From Treponemataceae bacterium (lineage in GTDB: Bacteria; Spirochaetota; Spirochaetia; Treponematales; Treponemataceae): 48,585 nt of DNA. The position numbers were made by a program, and so were the translations under genes. The stretch lies in NCBI GenBank assembly GCA_024685655.1, contig JAIKVO010000190.1, forward strand, positions 1 through 48,585. Reading direction: 5' to 3'. Below, piece after piece: positions 8,195 to 16,384 of the stretch (positions are counted from its first letter, which is position 1; every line of letters begins with the position of its first letter). Below the pieces are notes generated by a model that saw nothing but the letters and a program-made list of their open reading frames with translations, did not search any database and was not told where the DNA came from.

Positions 8195-8864
8195 AATTCT
8201 TCAATAAGCGGAAAGTGTTTTTGTAATAATCGAGCAAGCCTTCGTCCTTCATGCGTGAAAGTTCGCGTGAAAGCGCGCTTCTGTTCGTACCGATAAAAGC
8301 CGCCATATCGTCGCGGTTGAAAGGAACTGTAAAAGTCCTGCTTTTGGCGTTGCTCATCATATGGCTAAAATACGTCAGAAGCTTTTCGCGGATTGTAAGT
8401 TTTGAAAGAATCTGTATTCTGTTGTTCATAGAAAGTGTGCGGAACGCCAAAAGCTCCGTGAATTTCCGCCTAAGAACGTGCTCAAAATCAGTGGAGCTGC
8501 CCTCAAAAAAAACGTCGGGAGAAAGCCACAGTATTTGTGAAGCTTCGGCGGCTTGTATGTAAACAGGCGATTCCTTCACTTTCAAAAACGAAAGCGACTC
8601 CCCGAACGATTCGCCCTCAGCAACATTCGCCATGATCATGCGGTTTCCGTTTATGTCGTCCATGCACACTTGGATTACGCCGGAAAGCAAAAATCCGAAT
8701 TTTTTGAGCGGAGTTCCTGACGGATGAATGAAATCACTTTTTTTGTATTTTGAAACGCTGGCTTTAAGATTTTCAAGGGCAGTGGAAAGCTCTTCATCGC
8801 TGAAATTGGCGAAAAGCGTGTTTTTTTTGAGGATATTTCCGTATTTTGCTACAATTTCCGTCAT
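8193..8864 (-). CDS. Crp/Fnr family transcriptional regulator
   Basis: A 223-aa regulator with an N-terminal cyclic-nucleotide-binding-type beta-roll (residues about 15-130, including the GESFGESLSFL turn), a dimerisation helix and a C-terminal winged helix with recognition region DDMAAFIGTNRSALSRELSRMKDEG. No cluster of N-terminal cysteines like that of Fnr is present, so it is probably not an oxygen-sensing Fe-S protein; the effector is unknown. Start chosen at 8864, where AGGGG precedes the ATG; 14 upstream codons were discarded. It lies downstream of the alarmone synthetase gene and upstream of the importer on the same strand, separated from the latter by terminators. Confidence 0.88.
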   Translation of the reverse strand: MTEIVAKYGNILKKNTLFANFSDEELSTALENLKASVSKYKKSDFIHPSGTPLKKFGFLLSGVIQVCMDDINGNRMIMANVAEGESFGESLSFLKVKESPVYIQAAEASQILWLSPDVFFEGSSTDFEHVLRRKFTELLAFRTLSMNNRIQILSKLTIREKLLTYFSHMMSNAKSRTFTVPFNRDDMAAFIGTNRSALSRELSRMKDEGLLDYYKNTFRLLKN

Positions 8865-8910
8865 GTTTGCCCCTGAATTTGCGCCTTGTAGTCGACTTCG
8901 CGCCACATTT

Positions 8911-8968
8911 CATGTGCTCTACGAAAGCCAGTTGCTCCAGTTGTACGCCACGAAAGGCGAATGCTCCA
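8911..8968. repeat. Two adjacent imperfect 29-nt repeats
   Basis: Units 8911-8939 and 8940-8968 abut exactly and match at 20 of 29 positions, sharing ACGAAAG and TGCTCCA. They fill most of the gap between the regulator and alarmone synthetase genes. Function unknown. Confidence 0.45.
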
Positions 8969-8988
8969 GCGCCGAAACTCCGACTAAT

Positions 8989-9693
8989 CTACTCTATCGC
9001 TTGAAGCTCGAACGCTATTTCTTCCATCTCCCTGTCCGTCATCGCGATAGTCTCCGCAACCCTAAAGAGCTCGCGCCTTACGCTGTCCGGTACCTTCGTC
9101 TTCGTTTTGTAGCGCAGTTCATGCTCAAGGCAAGCCCAAAAATCCATCGCGATTGTCCTAAGCTGAATCTCAACCTTAACTTTATGTACGGCTTCAGAAA
9201 GGTAGACAGGAATCTCTATCACAAGATGAAGACTTCTGTAACCTGACTCTTTCGGCGACTCAATGTAATCGTTCTGCTCGATAAGCTGAATATCGGGTTG
9301 TTTCAGGAGCATATCACGTACTGCATAAATATCAGAAATATAAGGACATATAACGCGCACGCCCGCAATGTCAGTCAGGTTCGTAATCATCGACTGGAAC
9401 GACACTGGAAGTTTCTTTTTCTCAAGCTTCTTCGCGATGCTCTCCGGCGATTTAATCCTCGATTTCACCGTCTCAATCGGGTTCCGTCTTCCAAGCACCT
9501 TGTTCTCTTTGTTAAGAATATCAAGCTTTGTTTCAAGCTGTTTTATCGCGCTCTCGTATACCATCATTATCTGCTGGAATTGGAACGCCATTTTGTAGAA
9601 GTCGCTGTTTTCGGCAAGCTGCTTTTCCCACACAGACGGCAGCGATGTATTGTCTATGCCCTCGTTCTCAGGCGGATTCTCATTTGTGTCCAT
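8989..9693 (-). CDS. Small alarmone synthetase (RelA/SpoT domain, RelQ-like)
   Basis: A 234-aa single-domain (p)ppGpp synthetase, with no hydrolase, TGS or ACT domain. It would transfer pyrophosphate from ATP to GDP or GTP. Synthetase motifs are visible in order: RIKSPESIAKKL (about 81-92), DIAGVRVICPY, ESGYRSLHLVIEIP and VEIQLRTIAMDFWACLEHELRYK with the catalytic Glu and Gln. An N-terminal helical segment (about 25-70) and a C-terminal helix fit tetramer-forming RelQ-type enzymes. The ATG at 9693 has no Shine-Dalgarno and sits 6 nt after a -10-like box, see the promoter entry. Confidence 0.9.
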   Translation of the reverse strand: MDTNENPPENEGIDNTSLPSVWEKQLAENSDFYKMAFQFQQIMMVYESAIKQLETKLDILNKENKVLGRRNPIETVKSRIKSPESIAKKLEKKKLPVSFQSMITNLTDIAGVRVICPYISDIYAVRDMLLKQPDIQLIEQNDYIESPKESGYRSLHLVIEIPVYLSEAVHKVKVEIQLRTIAMDFWACLEHELRYKTKTKVPDSVRRELFRVAETIAMTDREMEEIAFELQAIE

Positions 9694-9699
9694 TCTTTA

Positions 9700-9728
9700 A
9701 AGATACTTACGATTCATTCATAATTCAA
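9700..9728 (-). promoter_or_regulatory. Promoter of the alarmone synthetase gene, possibly giving a leaderless mRNA
   Basis: TTGAAT and TATCTT are 17 nt apart on the minus strand. Only 6 nt separate the -10 box from the ATG at 9693, and no ribosome-binding site fits between. The -10 match is modest. Confidence 0.45.
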
Positions 9729-9825
9729 GAAAAATCGGAATAATACAATTGATAACAATTATCAAGAGTCAACAATAAAGCCATCAGTTTTTAAAATCGA
9801 GGGTTTTGTTCACTAACACATATAA

Positions 9826-9853
9826 AATTTCGGTGAGTTGACTCACCGAAATT
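9826..9853. other. Perfect 12-bp stem-loop in the gap upstream of hexokinase
   Basis: AATTTCGGTGAG, loop TTGA, CTCACCGAAATT. No T-run follows on either strand, so an intrinsic terminator is unlikely. The gap 9694-10322 otherwise holds the alarmone synthetase promoter, a gene remnant, structured element copy 2 and the hexokinase leader. Confidence 0.55.
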
Positions 9854-9925
9854 CAGTGGGTGAAACTCATTGGAATTGCCGCGCGAGTGACCGTACAATA
9901 AGTTTAGAGATGATTCCAGAGGATT

Positions 9926-10090
9926 AAAACGCAACGGAATTACTCATTGCGGCGGGTATAGTGCAGAGCGCGGTAAAAAGTGGAGCGACTTAAAATATAG
10001 AAGCGTGCTGTGGAAAACTGCATTTCGGCGATTTATGAGAAAACCGGTGTAAATGACCGTGCCAAGTTTATCGCGAAATACGGAGTATAA
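9926..10090 (+). pseudogene. Decayed C-terminal LuxR-type helix-turn-helix
   Basis: From 10001 to the TAA at 10088 one frame reads KRAVENCISAIYEKTGVNDRAKFIAKYGV in two adjoining segments (KRAVENCISAIYEKT, then GVNDRAKFIAKYGV), which matches the recognition helix and tail of LuxR/GerE domains. Upstream, matching pieces occur in other frames: ELLIAAG around 9938-9958 and YSAERGKKWSDLKYRSV around 9958-10008. The order is that of a LuxR domain broken by at least two frameshifts and a stop. No rest of the gene remains. This is a reading by eye and needs an alignment. Confidence 0.5.
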
Positions 10091-10106
10091 GCGGGATAGG
10101 GATTGT

Positions 10107-10217
10107 AGCACCTTTAGTTCGGGCGGATATCCGCGCACGAACATGTGCGCAGATATCCGCCCGAATGAGCCGCGTTAGACGGCGAAGTGCGGAAAGCCCG
10201 ACGGTAGCTTGCTGCCG
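10107..10217 (+). repeat. Structured intergenic element, copy 2
   Basis: Carries the same AGCACCTTTAGTTC block (10107-10120) and 36-nt block (10163-10198) as copy 1. Between them is a long hairpin: a 14-bp stem (10118-10131 with 10152-10165), a 2-nt internal loop and CGCAC/GTGCG closed by GAACAT. After the 36-nt block is CGGTAG-CTTG-CTGCCG (10202-10217). Here the element lies in sense orientation upstream of the hexokinase promoter. Flanks outside the element do not match copy 1. Confidence 0.7.
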
Positions 10218-10237
10218 GATCCCCTGTCTTTTCCTTC

Positions 10238-10266
10238 TTTACTTCTTGAATGAAAGCTGTTATCAT
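10238..10266 (+). promoter_or_regulatory. Possible hexokinase promoter
   Basis: TTTACT and TATCAT with 17 nt between. An inverted repeat AAACCG/CGGTTT (10268-10273 with 10304-10309) spans the presumed leader just before the ribosome-binding site AGAGGAG. Confidence 0.45.
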
Positions 10267-10322
10267 TAAACCGTTTTACAAGTCGCATTGCTCAGGGCGT
10301 GCGCGGTTTAGAGGAGAAACAA

Positions 10323-11672
10323 ATGGGCGTATTTCAGGAAGTAACGGCTTTTTTAGGCAGACATGGTTTTTCTGCGTCTGGTTATGATGTCAACACTGTA
10401 ATCGAAGGTCTTCTTTACGATATGCAGAAAGGTCTTGACGAAGGGATTACAGATAATGGTGCTATGAGCGCGTCTCAGGATATGATTCCTACGTGGGGGC
10501 TTCCTCCGGAAGAGGCTCCAAAAAATGAGACTGTAATTGTTATTGATGCAGGAGGTACGAACTTCCGTTCATGCCTTGTGAGCTTTGATGCAGAAGGTAA
10601 TGCGTCTATCAGCGAGATGGAAAAAACTTCAATGCCGGGTATCGAAAAAGAGCTTGGAAAAAAAGATTTCTTTGATGCAATAGCAAAAAATCTTGATCAT
10701 CTTAAGAACAAGGCGACAAAAATAGGTTTCTGCTTCTCATATGCTATGAACATTACGCCCGATGGAGACGGTGAGGTGCTTAAGTTTTCTAAGGAGATTA
10801 AGGCTCCAGAGGTTGAAGGCTCTTTGGTAGGAGCTTGCCTTTCCGATGCTCTTGTTGAACGTGGGTGGAACCGCCCTGAAAAGATTTTCCTTTTGAATGA
10901 TACTACGGCAGCTCTTCTTGCAGGTGCCTCAAATGCAAAAGAAGGTCGTGCATACGGTACTTATGTCGGCTTTATTTTGGGAACAGGCATGAACTCCGCG
11001 TATATCGAGAACGAGCCGATTGGGAAAATCGCGTCGCTCGCACAGAAGGGGTTCAAGATTCCGGCATCGCAGATTGTGGTATGCGAGTCTGGACGCTACA
11101 ACAAGATTCAGCGCTCCGATTTTGATATCGAGTTTGACAAACATGCGAACACTCCGGGACTTTATGTGACTGAAAAAATGTGCTCCGGCGCGTATCTTGG
11201 ACCTGTCGCATTGATAATGATGAAGCAGGCTGCGGAAGAAGGGCTTTTTTCAGCTGCTGTTGCGGACGGATTGCGCTCACTTTCTAAGTTTGAGCTTAAG
11301 GACGCGGATCAATTCCTGTATGCTCCGAAAAACACAGCGACAGTTCTTGGTGCTATTGTTGCAAAAGGCACTCAGAAAGACGCTGATGTTATTTACACAA
11401 TCCTTGATGCTGTTATCGAACGCTCGGCACGGCTTGCAGCTGCGCTCATCTCTGCGGCTGTTATTAAGAGCGGAAAGGGTACTTCTGCGGCGCTTCCTGC
11501 AGGAATTGTGTGCGACGGAACTACATTCTACAAGACGCACCATCTTAAAGACAGGTTGCTCGGCTACCTTCACGATGTGCTTACAGCTCAGCGTCACATA
11601 TACTTCGAGATTCTTACTATCGAAAATGATATTACGCTTGGGGCTGCTGTTCTTGCGGCTTCATCCCGCTGA
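10323..11672 (+). CDS. Hexokinase
   Basis: A 449-aa eukaryotic-type hexokinase that phosphorylates glucose or related hexoses with ATP at the entry to glycolysis. Family signatures are in order: phosphate-1 loop VIVIDAGGTNFRSCL (about 75-90), the sugar-binding FCFSYAMN segment, LLNDTTAALLAG with the catalytic Asp, and GFILGTGMNSAY of the phosphate-2 region. Start set at 10323, preceded by AGAGGAG; an ATG 24 nt upstream precedes this site and was rejected. The 3' end overlaps the convergent cca gene by 41 bp, with no terminator between. This hexokinase type is known from spirochaetes. Confidence 0.93.
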   Translation: MGVFQEVTAFLGRHGFSASGYDVNTVIEGLLYDMQKGLDEGITDNGAMSASQDMIPTWGLPPEEAPKNETVIVIDAGGTNFRSCLVSFDAEGNASISEMEKTSMPGIEKELGKKDFFDAIAKNLDHLKNKATKIGFCFSYAMNITPDGDGEVLKFSKEIKAPEVEGSLVGACLSDALVERGWNRPEKIFLLNDTTAALLAGASNAKEGRAYGTYVGFILGTGMNSAYIENEPIGKIASLAQKGFKIPASQIVVCESGRYNKIQRSDFDIEFDKHANTPGLYVTEKMCSGAYLGPVALIMMKQAAEEGLFSAAVADGLRSLSKFELKDADQFLYAPKNTATVLGAIVAKGTQKDADVIYTILDAVIERSARLAAALISAAVIKSGKGTSAALPAGIVCDGTTFYKTHHLKDRLLGYLHDVLTAQRHIYFEILTIENDITLGAAVLAASSR

Positions 11673-13128
11673 TATTTCGTGCGATTGTAAGTAATTTATC
11701 TTTTTCGTTAAGGGCAGGATTATCTAGTACGGCTTCAAGAAGTTCGTCAAGAATCCTGCCTATTTCTTTACCAGAAGGAATTCCTGTTGCCATAAGATCT
11801 TTCCCGTTTACCGCCAGATCCTTTATGGTGATAGCGTTTTTTTCCGCTATTATTCCGTCTATTCTTTCTCTGAATTCAATAAGATTTTTGCTCCAAACAC
11901 CTTTCGCAAGAACAGGTGGTGTCCGTGTCATGCCATACACGTCGGCTATACGCAGATCGAATATATCATTAATCGTTGCATTTATTTCAGCCGAATCAGG
12001 GGATGTGTTTTTAGCTCCTGGCGGAGTAATACGGACGAGGAAACGGCGGATAGCCGCATTTGTCCATGAGCTTTCGTAAAAAAACATATGCTGGCGTACA
12101 AGATGCGAGACATAGCTGCTCTGTGATTTCGGAAGCCTGAGTCTGTTCAATATCTCAAATGTCATATCTGCGCCAATAGACTCATGGTTGTAGAATGTGT
12201 AGATTGTGGAAGTTTTTTCGGGCGTAGACGGATCCAGTGATTTTTCAAAAACTTTGCGCGTGGCAGGCTTACCGATGTCGTGGAAAATAGCCGCTAGTCG
12301 AAGCATTAAACTAGGGGGAGTGCCACGCTGGTTTTCTATCCAGACTGCGCCTTCAAGCGCGTTATAAAGATGATCAAGCACATCGAACTGGTGAATTCCG
12401 CGCCCGTCGGCTTGAACTACGCCCCGGCACTTGCAGAACTCAGGGATGAAAAGTTTCATTATCCCTGTTTCCTCCATAAGACGGAGCCCTTTTACTGGTT
12501 CTGCGGATAAGATTGTTTTAAGAAATTCGTCACGGAAGCGTTCAATTGAGATTTTTGCAGTTATGTCGAGTGCTTTTGGAATGGCCGCAAGTGTTTCCGG
12601 GGCGATTGAAAAGCCTGTTTTCGCGGCGAAGCGGACGGCGCGGACAGGACGCAACCCGTCTTCGAAAAAACGTTCCTCCGGTTTACCGACTGTCCGAATT
12701 ATTCTGTGCTTTATATCATCCTCGCCATGGAATGGATCGATGATAGTTCCGTTATCTAATGATGCGGCTATTGCATTCATCGTGAAGTCACGGCGAGAAA
12801 GGTCTTTTGTTATGTCCGATGTGTATGTTACAGAATCTGGATGACGTCCGTCATTATAGTTTTCATCTATTCTGTATGTCGTAACCTCAATTTCGTTCTG
12901 CATGAAGTGTACGGTTACGGTTCCGTGCTCAATCCCGGTAGGAATAACTTTATGAAAAATACGTATAACGTCCTCCGGCTTTGCATTGGACGCAACATCC
13001 CAGTCTGAGGCTTTTTTCCCAAGTAATATATCGCGCACGGCTCCACCAACTAGATAAGCTTCAAAGCCGTTGTCGCGAAAAATCTTGTTCATTTTTTGAA
13101 GTTCGATTGGAATACGTATTCTATTCAT
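11632..13128 (-). CDS. cca: CCA tRNA nucleotidyltransferase / poly(A) polymerase family protein with HD domain
   Basis: A 498-aa class II nucleotidyltransferase that adds or repairs the CCA end of tRNAs. The catalytic palm is N-terminal: GGAVRDILLG, then DWD (metal-binding Asp pair), and RRDFTMNAIA. The amino-acid template helix follows (RPVRAVRFAAKTGF). A C-terminal HD domain (IFHDIGKPATR, later HLVRQHM) would give phosphohydrolase activity. Poly(A) polymerase cannot be excluded from sequence alone. It begins 9 nt after the CPBP gene and is probably in one operon with it. The C-terminal codons overlap the hexokinase gene on the other strand. Confidence 0.88.
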   Translation of the reverse strand: MNRIRIPIELQKMNKIFRDNGFEAYLVGGAVRDILLGKKASDWDVASNAKPEDVIRIFHKVIPTGIEHGTVTVHFMQNEIEVTTYRIDENYNDGRHPDSVTYTSDITKDLSRRDFTMNAIAASLDNGTIIDPFHGEDDIKHRIIRTVGKPEERFFEDGLRPVRAVRFAAKTGFSIAPETLAAIPKALDITAKISIERFRDEFLKTILSAEPVKGLRLMEETGIMKLFIPEFCKCRGVVQADGRGIHQFDVLDHLYNALEGAVWIENQRGTPPSLMLRLAAIFHDIGKPATRKVFEKSLDPSTPEKTSTIYTFYNHESIGADMTFEILNRLRLPKSQSSYVSHLVRQHMFFYESSWTNAAIRRFLVRITPPGAKNTSPDSAEINATINDIFDLRIADVYGMTRTPPVLAKGVWSKNLIEFRERIDGIIAEKNAITIKDLAVNGKDLMATGIPSGKEIGRILDELLEAVLDNPALNEKDKLLTIARNISGMKPQEQQPQA

Positions 13129-13137
13129 GATTGAATC

Positions 13138-13788
13138 TTATTGTAAAAATAAAAAGAACACAATCAGATTGTAAATGTAATGTGCGATGAAACCTGAAAG
13201 AAACGAGCCTGTCCTTATGCAAAAAAAACGTAGTATAACTCCTGCACATAGCGCATTTACGACAGCCCATAATCCCAGATATCTATGACCAAGTGCAAAA
13301 ATCGCTATTATGACAATTTCGGTAGCGAGACGTAAAAATTTTGGAGAAATACCGGACTTGGAGGACTGCGATATTATACAAACAGCTTCATCAGGAAGAA
13401 ATTGGCGGTACAGAAGCTCCTCGTATAAGGCGGAAACAAAAAGACAAAGCACAACATAAGATTTTTCAAAAAAGCCGTCGGGCATAATTCTCTGAATATC
13501 TTCCTGTGAGTCAATAAAAAATGATGATACTAAATTCCAAACAGCTCCATTGATGAAAAGAGAAACAAGAAGAATCGCTGATGATAAAATTGAAAACTTA
13601 GCAAAATCAGATTTTTTGAATTTAGCTTTGCAAAGAATATAGATACAAACGGCTGTATATACAAGAAGCATCAGGACCGGCATAGATGCGGAATATGAAG
13701 AAGTTTTACTGTTCAATACTGGCGGAAAAGCGAACATGATTGATATGAGGAAGAAATCTGCGTGTTTTTGTAAAAAAGTGTCTTTCAT
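13138..13788 (-). CDS. CPBP family intramembrane metalloprotease
   Basis: A 216-aa integral membrane protein with about six TM segments. The CPBP (Abi, CaaX protease-like) motifs are present: EELLYRQ (EExxxR), FALGHRYLG (FxxxH) and the late HYIYN. Bacterial members are putative membrane proteases; the substrate is unknown. A TATAAT lies 26 nt upstream of the ATG on the minus strand, with no clear -35 box or Shine-Dalgarno. It is divergent from the PilZ gene and upstream of cca. Confidence 0.82.
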   Translation of the reverse strand: MKDTFLQKHADFFLISIMFAFPPVLNSKTSSYSASMPVLMLLVYTAVCIYILCKAKFKKSDFAKFSILSSAILLVSLFINGAVWNLVSSFFIDSQEDIQRIMPDGFFEKSYVVLCLFVSALYEELLYRQFLPDEAVCIISQSSKSGISPKFLRLATEIVIIAIFALGHRYLGLWAVVNALCAGVILRFFCIRTGSFLSGFIAHYIYNLIVFFLFLQ

Positions 13789-13790
13789 TA

Positions 13791-13819
13791 TTGGAATATT
13801 TCTTTTCTCATGCTATTAT
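13791..13819 (+). promoter_or_regulatory. Promoter of the PilZ-HEAT-comEC-rsmA gene run
   Basis: TTGGAA and TATTAT, 17 nt apart, with the extended -10 TGC. The predicted transcript starts near 13826, just ahead of GGAG and the TTG start at 13838. The promoter lies in the upstream region of the divergent CPBP gene. Confidence 0.65.
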
Positions 13820-13837
13820 ATTAGATGGAGTATTCTT

Positions 13838-15136
13838 TTGTATACAGTAATTATTATCGCGGCAGTCCTGGCTGTCGTAATTCTGATATCTAGAGTTTTA
13901 GTTCATAAAAAGAAAGAAGTAAGTTTTTTCACTACGGGAATCGATTCTGGTTTTAAGTTGAAGGAAATAATTCTTTTATACAAAGTCGCTACGTTAGCAC
14001 AGCTGGAAGAACCTTCTGCTCTGTATTGGTCAATACCTGCTTTGAATCGAAGTATCGCGTTCGTTTTAAGCAATGCAAGGGAAAAAGGAACAGAGAATAC
14101 ACCGTCTGTTCAGGATTTTCTGACGAAACTTTACAGATATAGAACAAAAGTTGAGCTTGATCCGCGTAACAGCAAGAGTCTTAAAACTACGAAAGGCTTA
14201 AATCCTGGTCAAAGGGTTCGTATCGTTCTAAAAGGACGTGGTGTTTTTTCATCATCTGTCGTCAGTGTAGGAAGGGAACTTGTTATAAGCCAGCCAGTGA
14301 ACAACAGGGGCGAGGTTGTAATAGTAAGCAAGGATTGGGTAGGGCACACCGTAAGTATATATCTGAACAGACCGGGTGACGCTGGTTACGTTTTTGATTC
14401 TATTGTTCACAATGCGCTTACTTTCAACGGAAAAACAACGCTTTATCTTGCTCACACGGATATTTTGCTTCGTACCCAAAAGAGAAAGACGGTGCGTTGC
14501 GCATGTAACATTTTCGCTCAATTATATGTTTTCAGCAATGGTAGGATGAGTCAGACTGCTGTGGAAAACGAACCCGGACTAAAATGCCTTATAGAGGACA
14601 TTTCTGAGAGCGGTGCAATGGTTCGTATTGGCGGTGTGGGACGCAAGAACATGCAGATAAAGCTCCAGTTCCCTATTGGTGACAGAATCCTTGTGATGTT
14701 CGGCATTATACGTGCCGTTGAATATAACAGCACAATGAATCAGTCCCGGTTGCATATAGAAGGAATAGATATCGGTGAGGAAACGAAGAACGCTATTCTT
14801 TCTTATGTCTACAATGTAATGCCTAAAGATGACAGGGATCGTGAGGAAGCTATAATGCAGGCAGAGGCTGATGCGAATGAGGATCAGAATGCAGTTGAGG
14901 CTGTTGCTGGCAGTATGTCAGGCGGTGTTTCTGACTCTAATCCGGAAGGTATTCCTAAGGAGATTATAGATGCGCATAATTCGAACAAAAAGCCGGAAGA
15001 AAACACTTATACGCTGAAATTCGGTGATTCGGATGAAGCTCCTCAAACTGAAGACGATTTTTCCTTCCCAGAAGAGGGAATCGTTGATGATGTAGAAGTT
15101 GAGAATGTTAATGAGTATGAGGAAAAGGATGCTTGA
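13838..15136 (+). CDS. PilZ domain c-di-GMP-binding protein
   Basis: A 432-aa membrane-anchored protein. After the start comes one TM helix (YTVIIIAAVLAVVILISRVL), then a cytoplasmic N-domain of about 200 residues that precedes PilZ in spirochaete proteins, then PilZ itself with both c-di-GMP motifs: RKTVR (RxxxR) and DISESG (DxSxxG). A disordered acidic tail of about 80 residues ends in EEKDA. TTG at 13838 is chosen as start: GGAG is 7 nt upstream and the promoter is at 13791-13819. Starting at the earlier ATG would need the -10 box to be coding and would overlap the divergent CPBP gene. It probably responds to c-di-GMP made by cyclases such as the one at 28585. Confidence 0.85.
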   Translation: MYTVIIIAAVLAVVILISRVLVHKKKEVSFFTTGIDSGFKLKEIILLYKVATLAQLEEPSALYWSIPALNRSIAFVLSNAREKGTENTPSVQDFLTKLYRYRTKVELDPRNSKSLKTTKGLNPGQRVRIVLKGRGVFSSSVVSVGRELVISQPVNNRGEVVIVSKDWVGHTVSIYLNRPGDAGYVFDSIVHNALTFNGKTTLYLAHTDILLRTQKRKTVRCACNIFAQLYVFSNGRMSQTAVENEPGLKCLIEDISESGAMVRIGGVGRKNMQIKLQFPIGDRILVMFGIIRAVEYNSTMNQSRLHIEGIDIGEETKNAILSYVYNVMPKDDRDREEAIMQAEADANEDQNAVEAVAGSMSGGVSDSNPEGIPKEIIDAHNSNKKPEENTYTLKFGDSDEAPQTEDDFSFPEEGIVDDVEVENVNEYEEKDA

Positions 15137-15211
15137 TAAAAGTATCTTTTGTTGTACTTTTTTTTTACTTAGCAAAAAGTAAATTAAGTATTTTTTACGG
15201 AGGCATGAACG

Positions 15212-16384
15212 ATGAAGAGACTAATTCAAATTATCATGTTTATGGCAACAGTCTGTATTTGCAGTGCCGAAATCCAGACAGACAATTTAAAAGAACTTAA
15301 AACGACTTTTTTTGGTGGTAACTTGTCCGATAAAATATCAGCTGTCCAGAAGGCTGCTGAAATGGACGATTCTGTGAACGAGATATTTAGTGACGCGCTA
15401 AATTTCGTTCAAGACTATTCTGAGATTCTGAAAAGTGATCAGCGTATGGTCAATCTTGTTCTTGAGGTGATAGAAAATTCAAACAGAATAAAGGATAGCA
15501 ATAATCTTCGGAAAACACTCAGTACACTTTTTTATACATATTCAGATAAATCTGTAAAGCTTGCAGTCATTAACGTAATGAAAAACGGTAAGCTGGAAAA
15601 ATCTTTCATGGATAGTATAAATGAGTATGCATTGTCGAGTCTTGCGAATTATTCCCCTGATGATGAGAAAAGCATCTCGGAGTTAATATCTGCCCTTGGA
15701 ACTATAAAAGATATGACTTCCGTACGTGTCCTGTTTGATTATGCATCTGATGAAAACCTTCCTGAGGCATTAAAAAAGCAGGCTCAGGACGTACTTTTGT
15801 CGTTCTCTCCGGGTTATAAGCCTGAGATTATTTCAGTTCTGAATGCTGGTACTCCGAAACAGAAGCTCGTTGCGTTGCGTGTCGTAATAAAAAATAACGT
15901 GGATACTGACTTTTTTAAGGCAGAAATTGCAGAAAAGGCACTCACGAATGCAATAATATATATGGGGAATTCTGTTATTGCTGATAATGATATACTGACG
16001 CTTCAGAGAGAGGCTCTTAGCGAGCTGAGACGAGTATCTTGGACCCGTTCTGCGGGTGTCATGATTAACTTGTTCAAAGTTTCAGAAAAAGAGTATTTGT
16101 CAGGTTTCATTGACGAGAGCACCTTCATCGAGATGATGCAAGGCGTAGTGGAGCTTGCTTCCGGTGAGGCAGGTGTGCTTCTTTCTGACTATCTTGCTCA
16201 GATAAATGTAAAGGCAGAAAACGGGGAGCCCTACAGCAGCGATTTGGCGCTTGCTGTTATAAAAATGCTGGGCACTCTTGGTGATAAAGTTGCGTTCGAT
16301 AGTCTGCTTTATGTGGGATATCTGCCTTACAACGACAATATCATAGATGCTGCCCGCATTGCGCTGGCAGGACTTAAGTGGTAA
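15212..16384 (+). CDS. Exported HEAT-repeat protein
   Basis: A 390-aa protein with a signal peptide (MKRLIQIIMFMATVCICSAE) followed by repeated paired helices of HEAT/Armadillo type, for example VRVLFDYASDENLPEALKKQ and KVAFDSLLYVGYLPYND. Such solenoids bind other proteins, and this one should act in the periplasm. GGAGG precedes the start. A closer ATG at 15205 is in another frame and only 1 nt from the Shine-Dalgarno. The stop overlaps the comEC start by 7 bp, suggesting coupling. No enzyme motif was seen; the exact role is unknown. Confidence 0.7.
   Translation: MKRLIQIIMFMATVCICSAEIQTDNLKELKTTFFGGNLSDKISAVQKAAEMDDSVNEIFSDALNFVQDYSEILKSDQRMVNLVLEVIENSNRIKDSNNLRKTLSTLFYTYSDKSVKLAVINVMKNGKLEKSFMDSINEYALSSLANYSPDDEKSISELISALGTIKDMTSVRVLFDYASDENLPEALKKQAQDVLLSFSPGYKPEIISVLNAGTPKQKLVALRVVIKNNVDTDFFKAEIAEKALTNAIIYMGNSVIADNDILTLQREALSELRRVSWTRSAGVMINLFKVSEKEYLSGFIDESTFIEMMQGVVELASGEAGVLLSDYLAQINVKAENGEPYSSDLALAVIKMLGTLGDKVAFDSLLYVGYLPYNDNIIDAARIALAGLKW

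Noticed and set aside
10166-10182. Integron attC-like end (GCCGCGTTAGAC) in the structured elements
   Set aside because: GTTAGAC resembles an attC core site, but the partner RYYYAAC end and the pairing arms are missing in both copies, and no integrase or cassette array is present.
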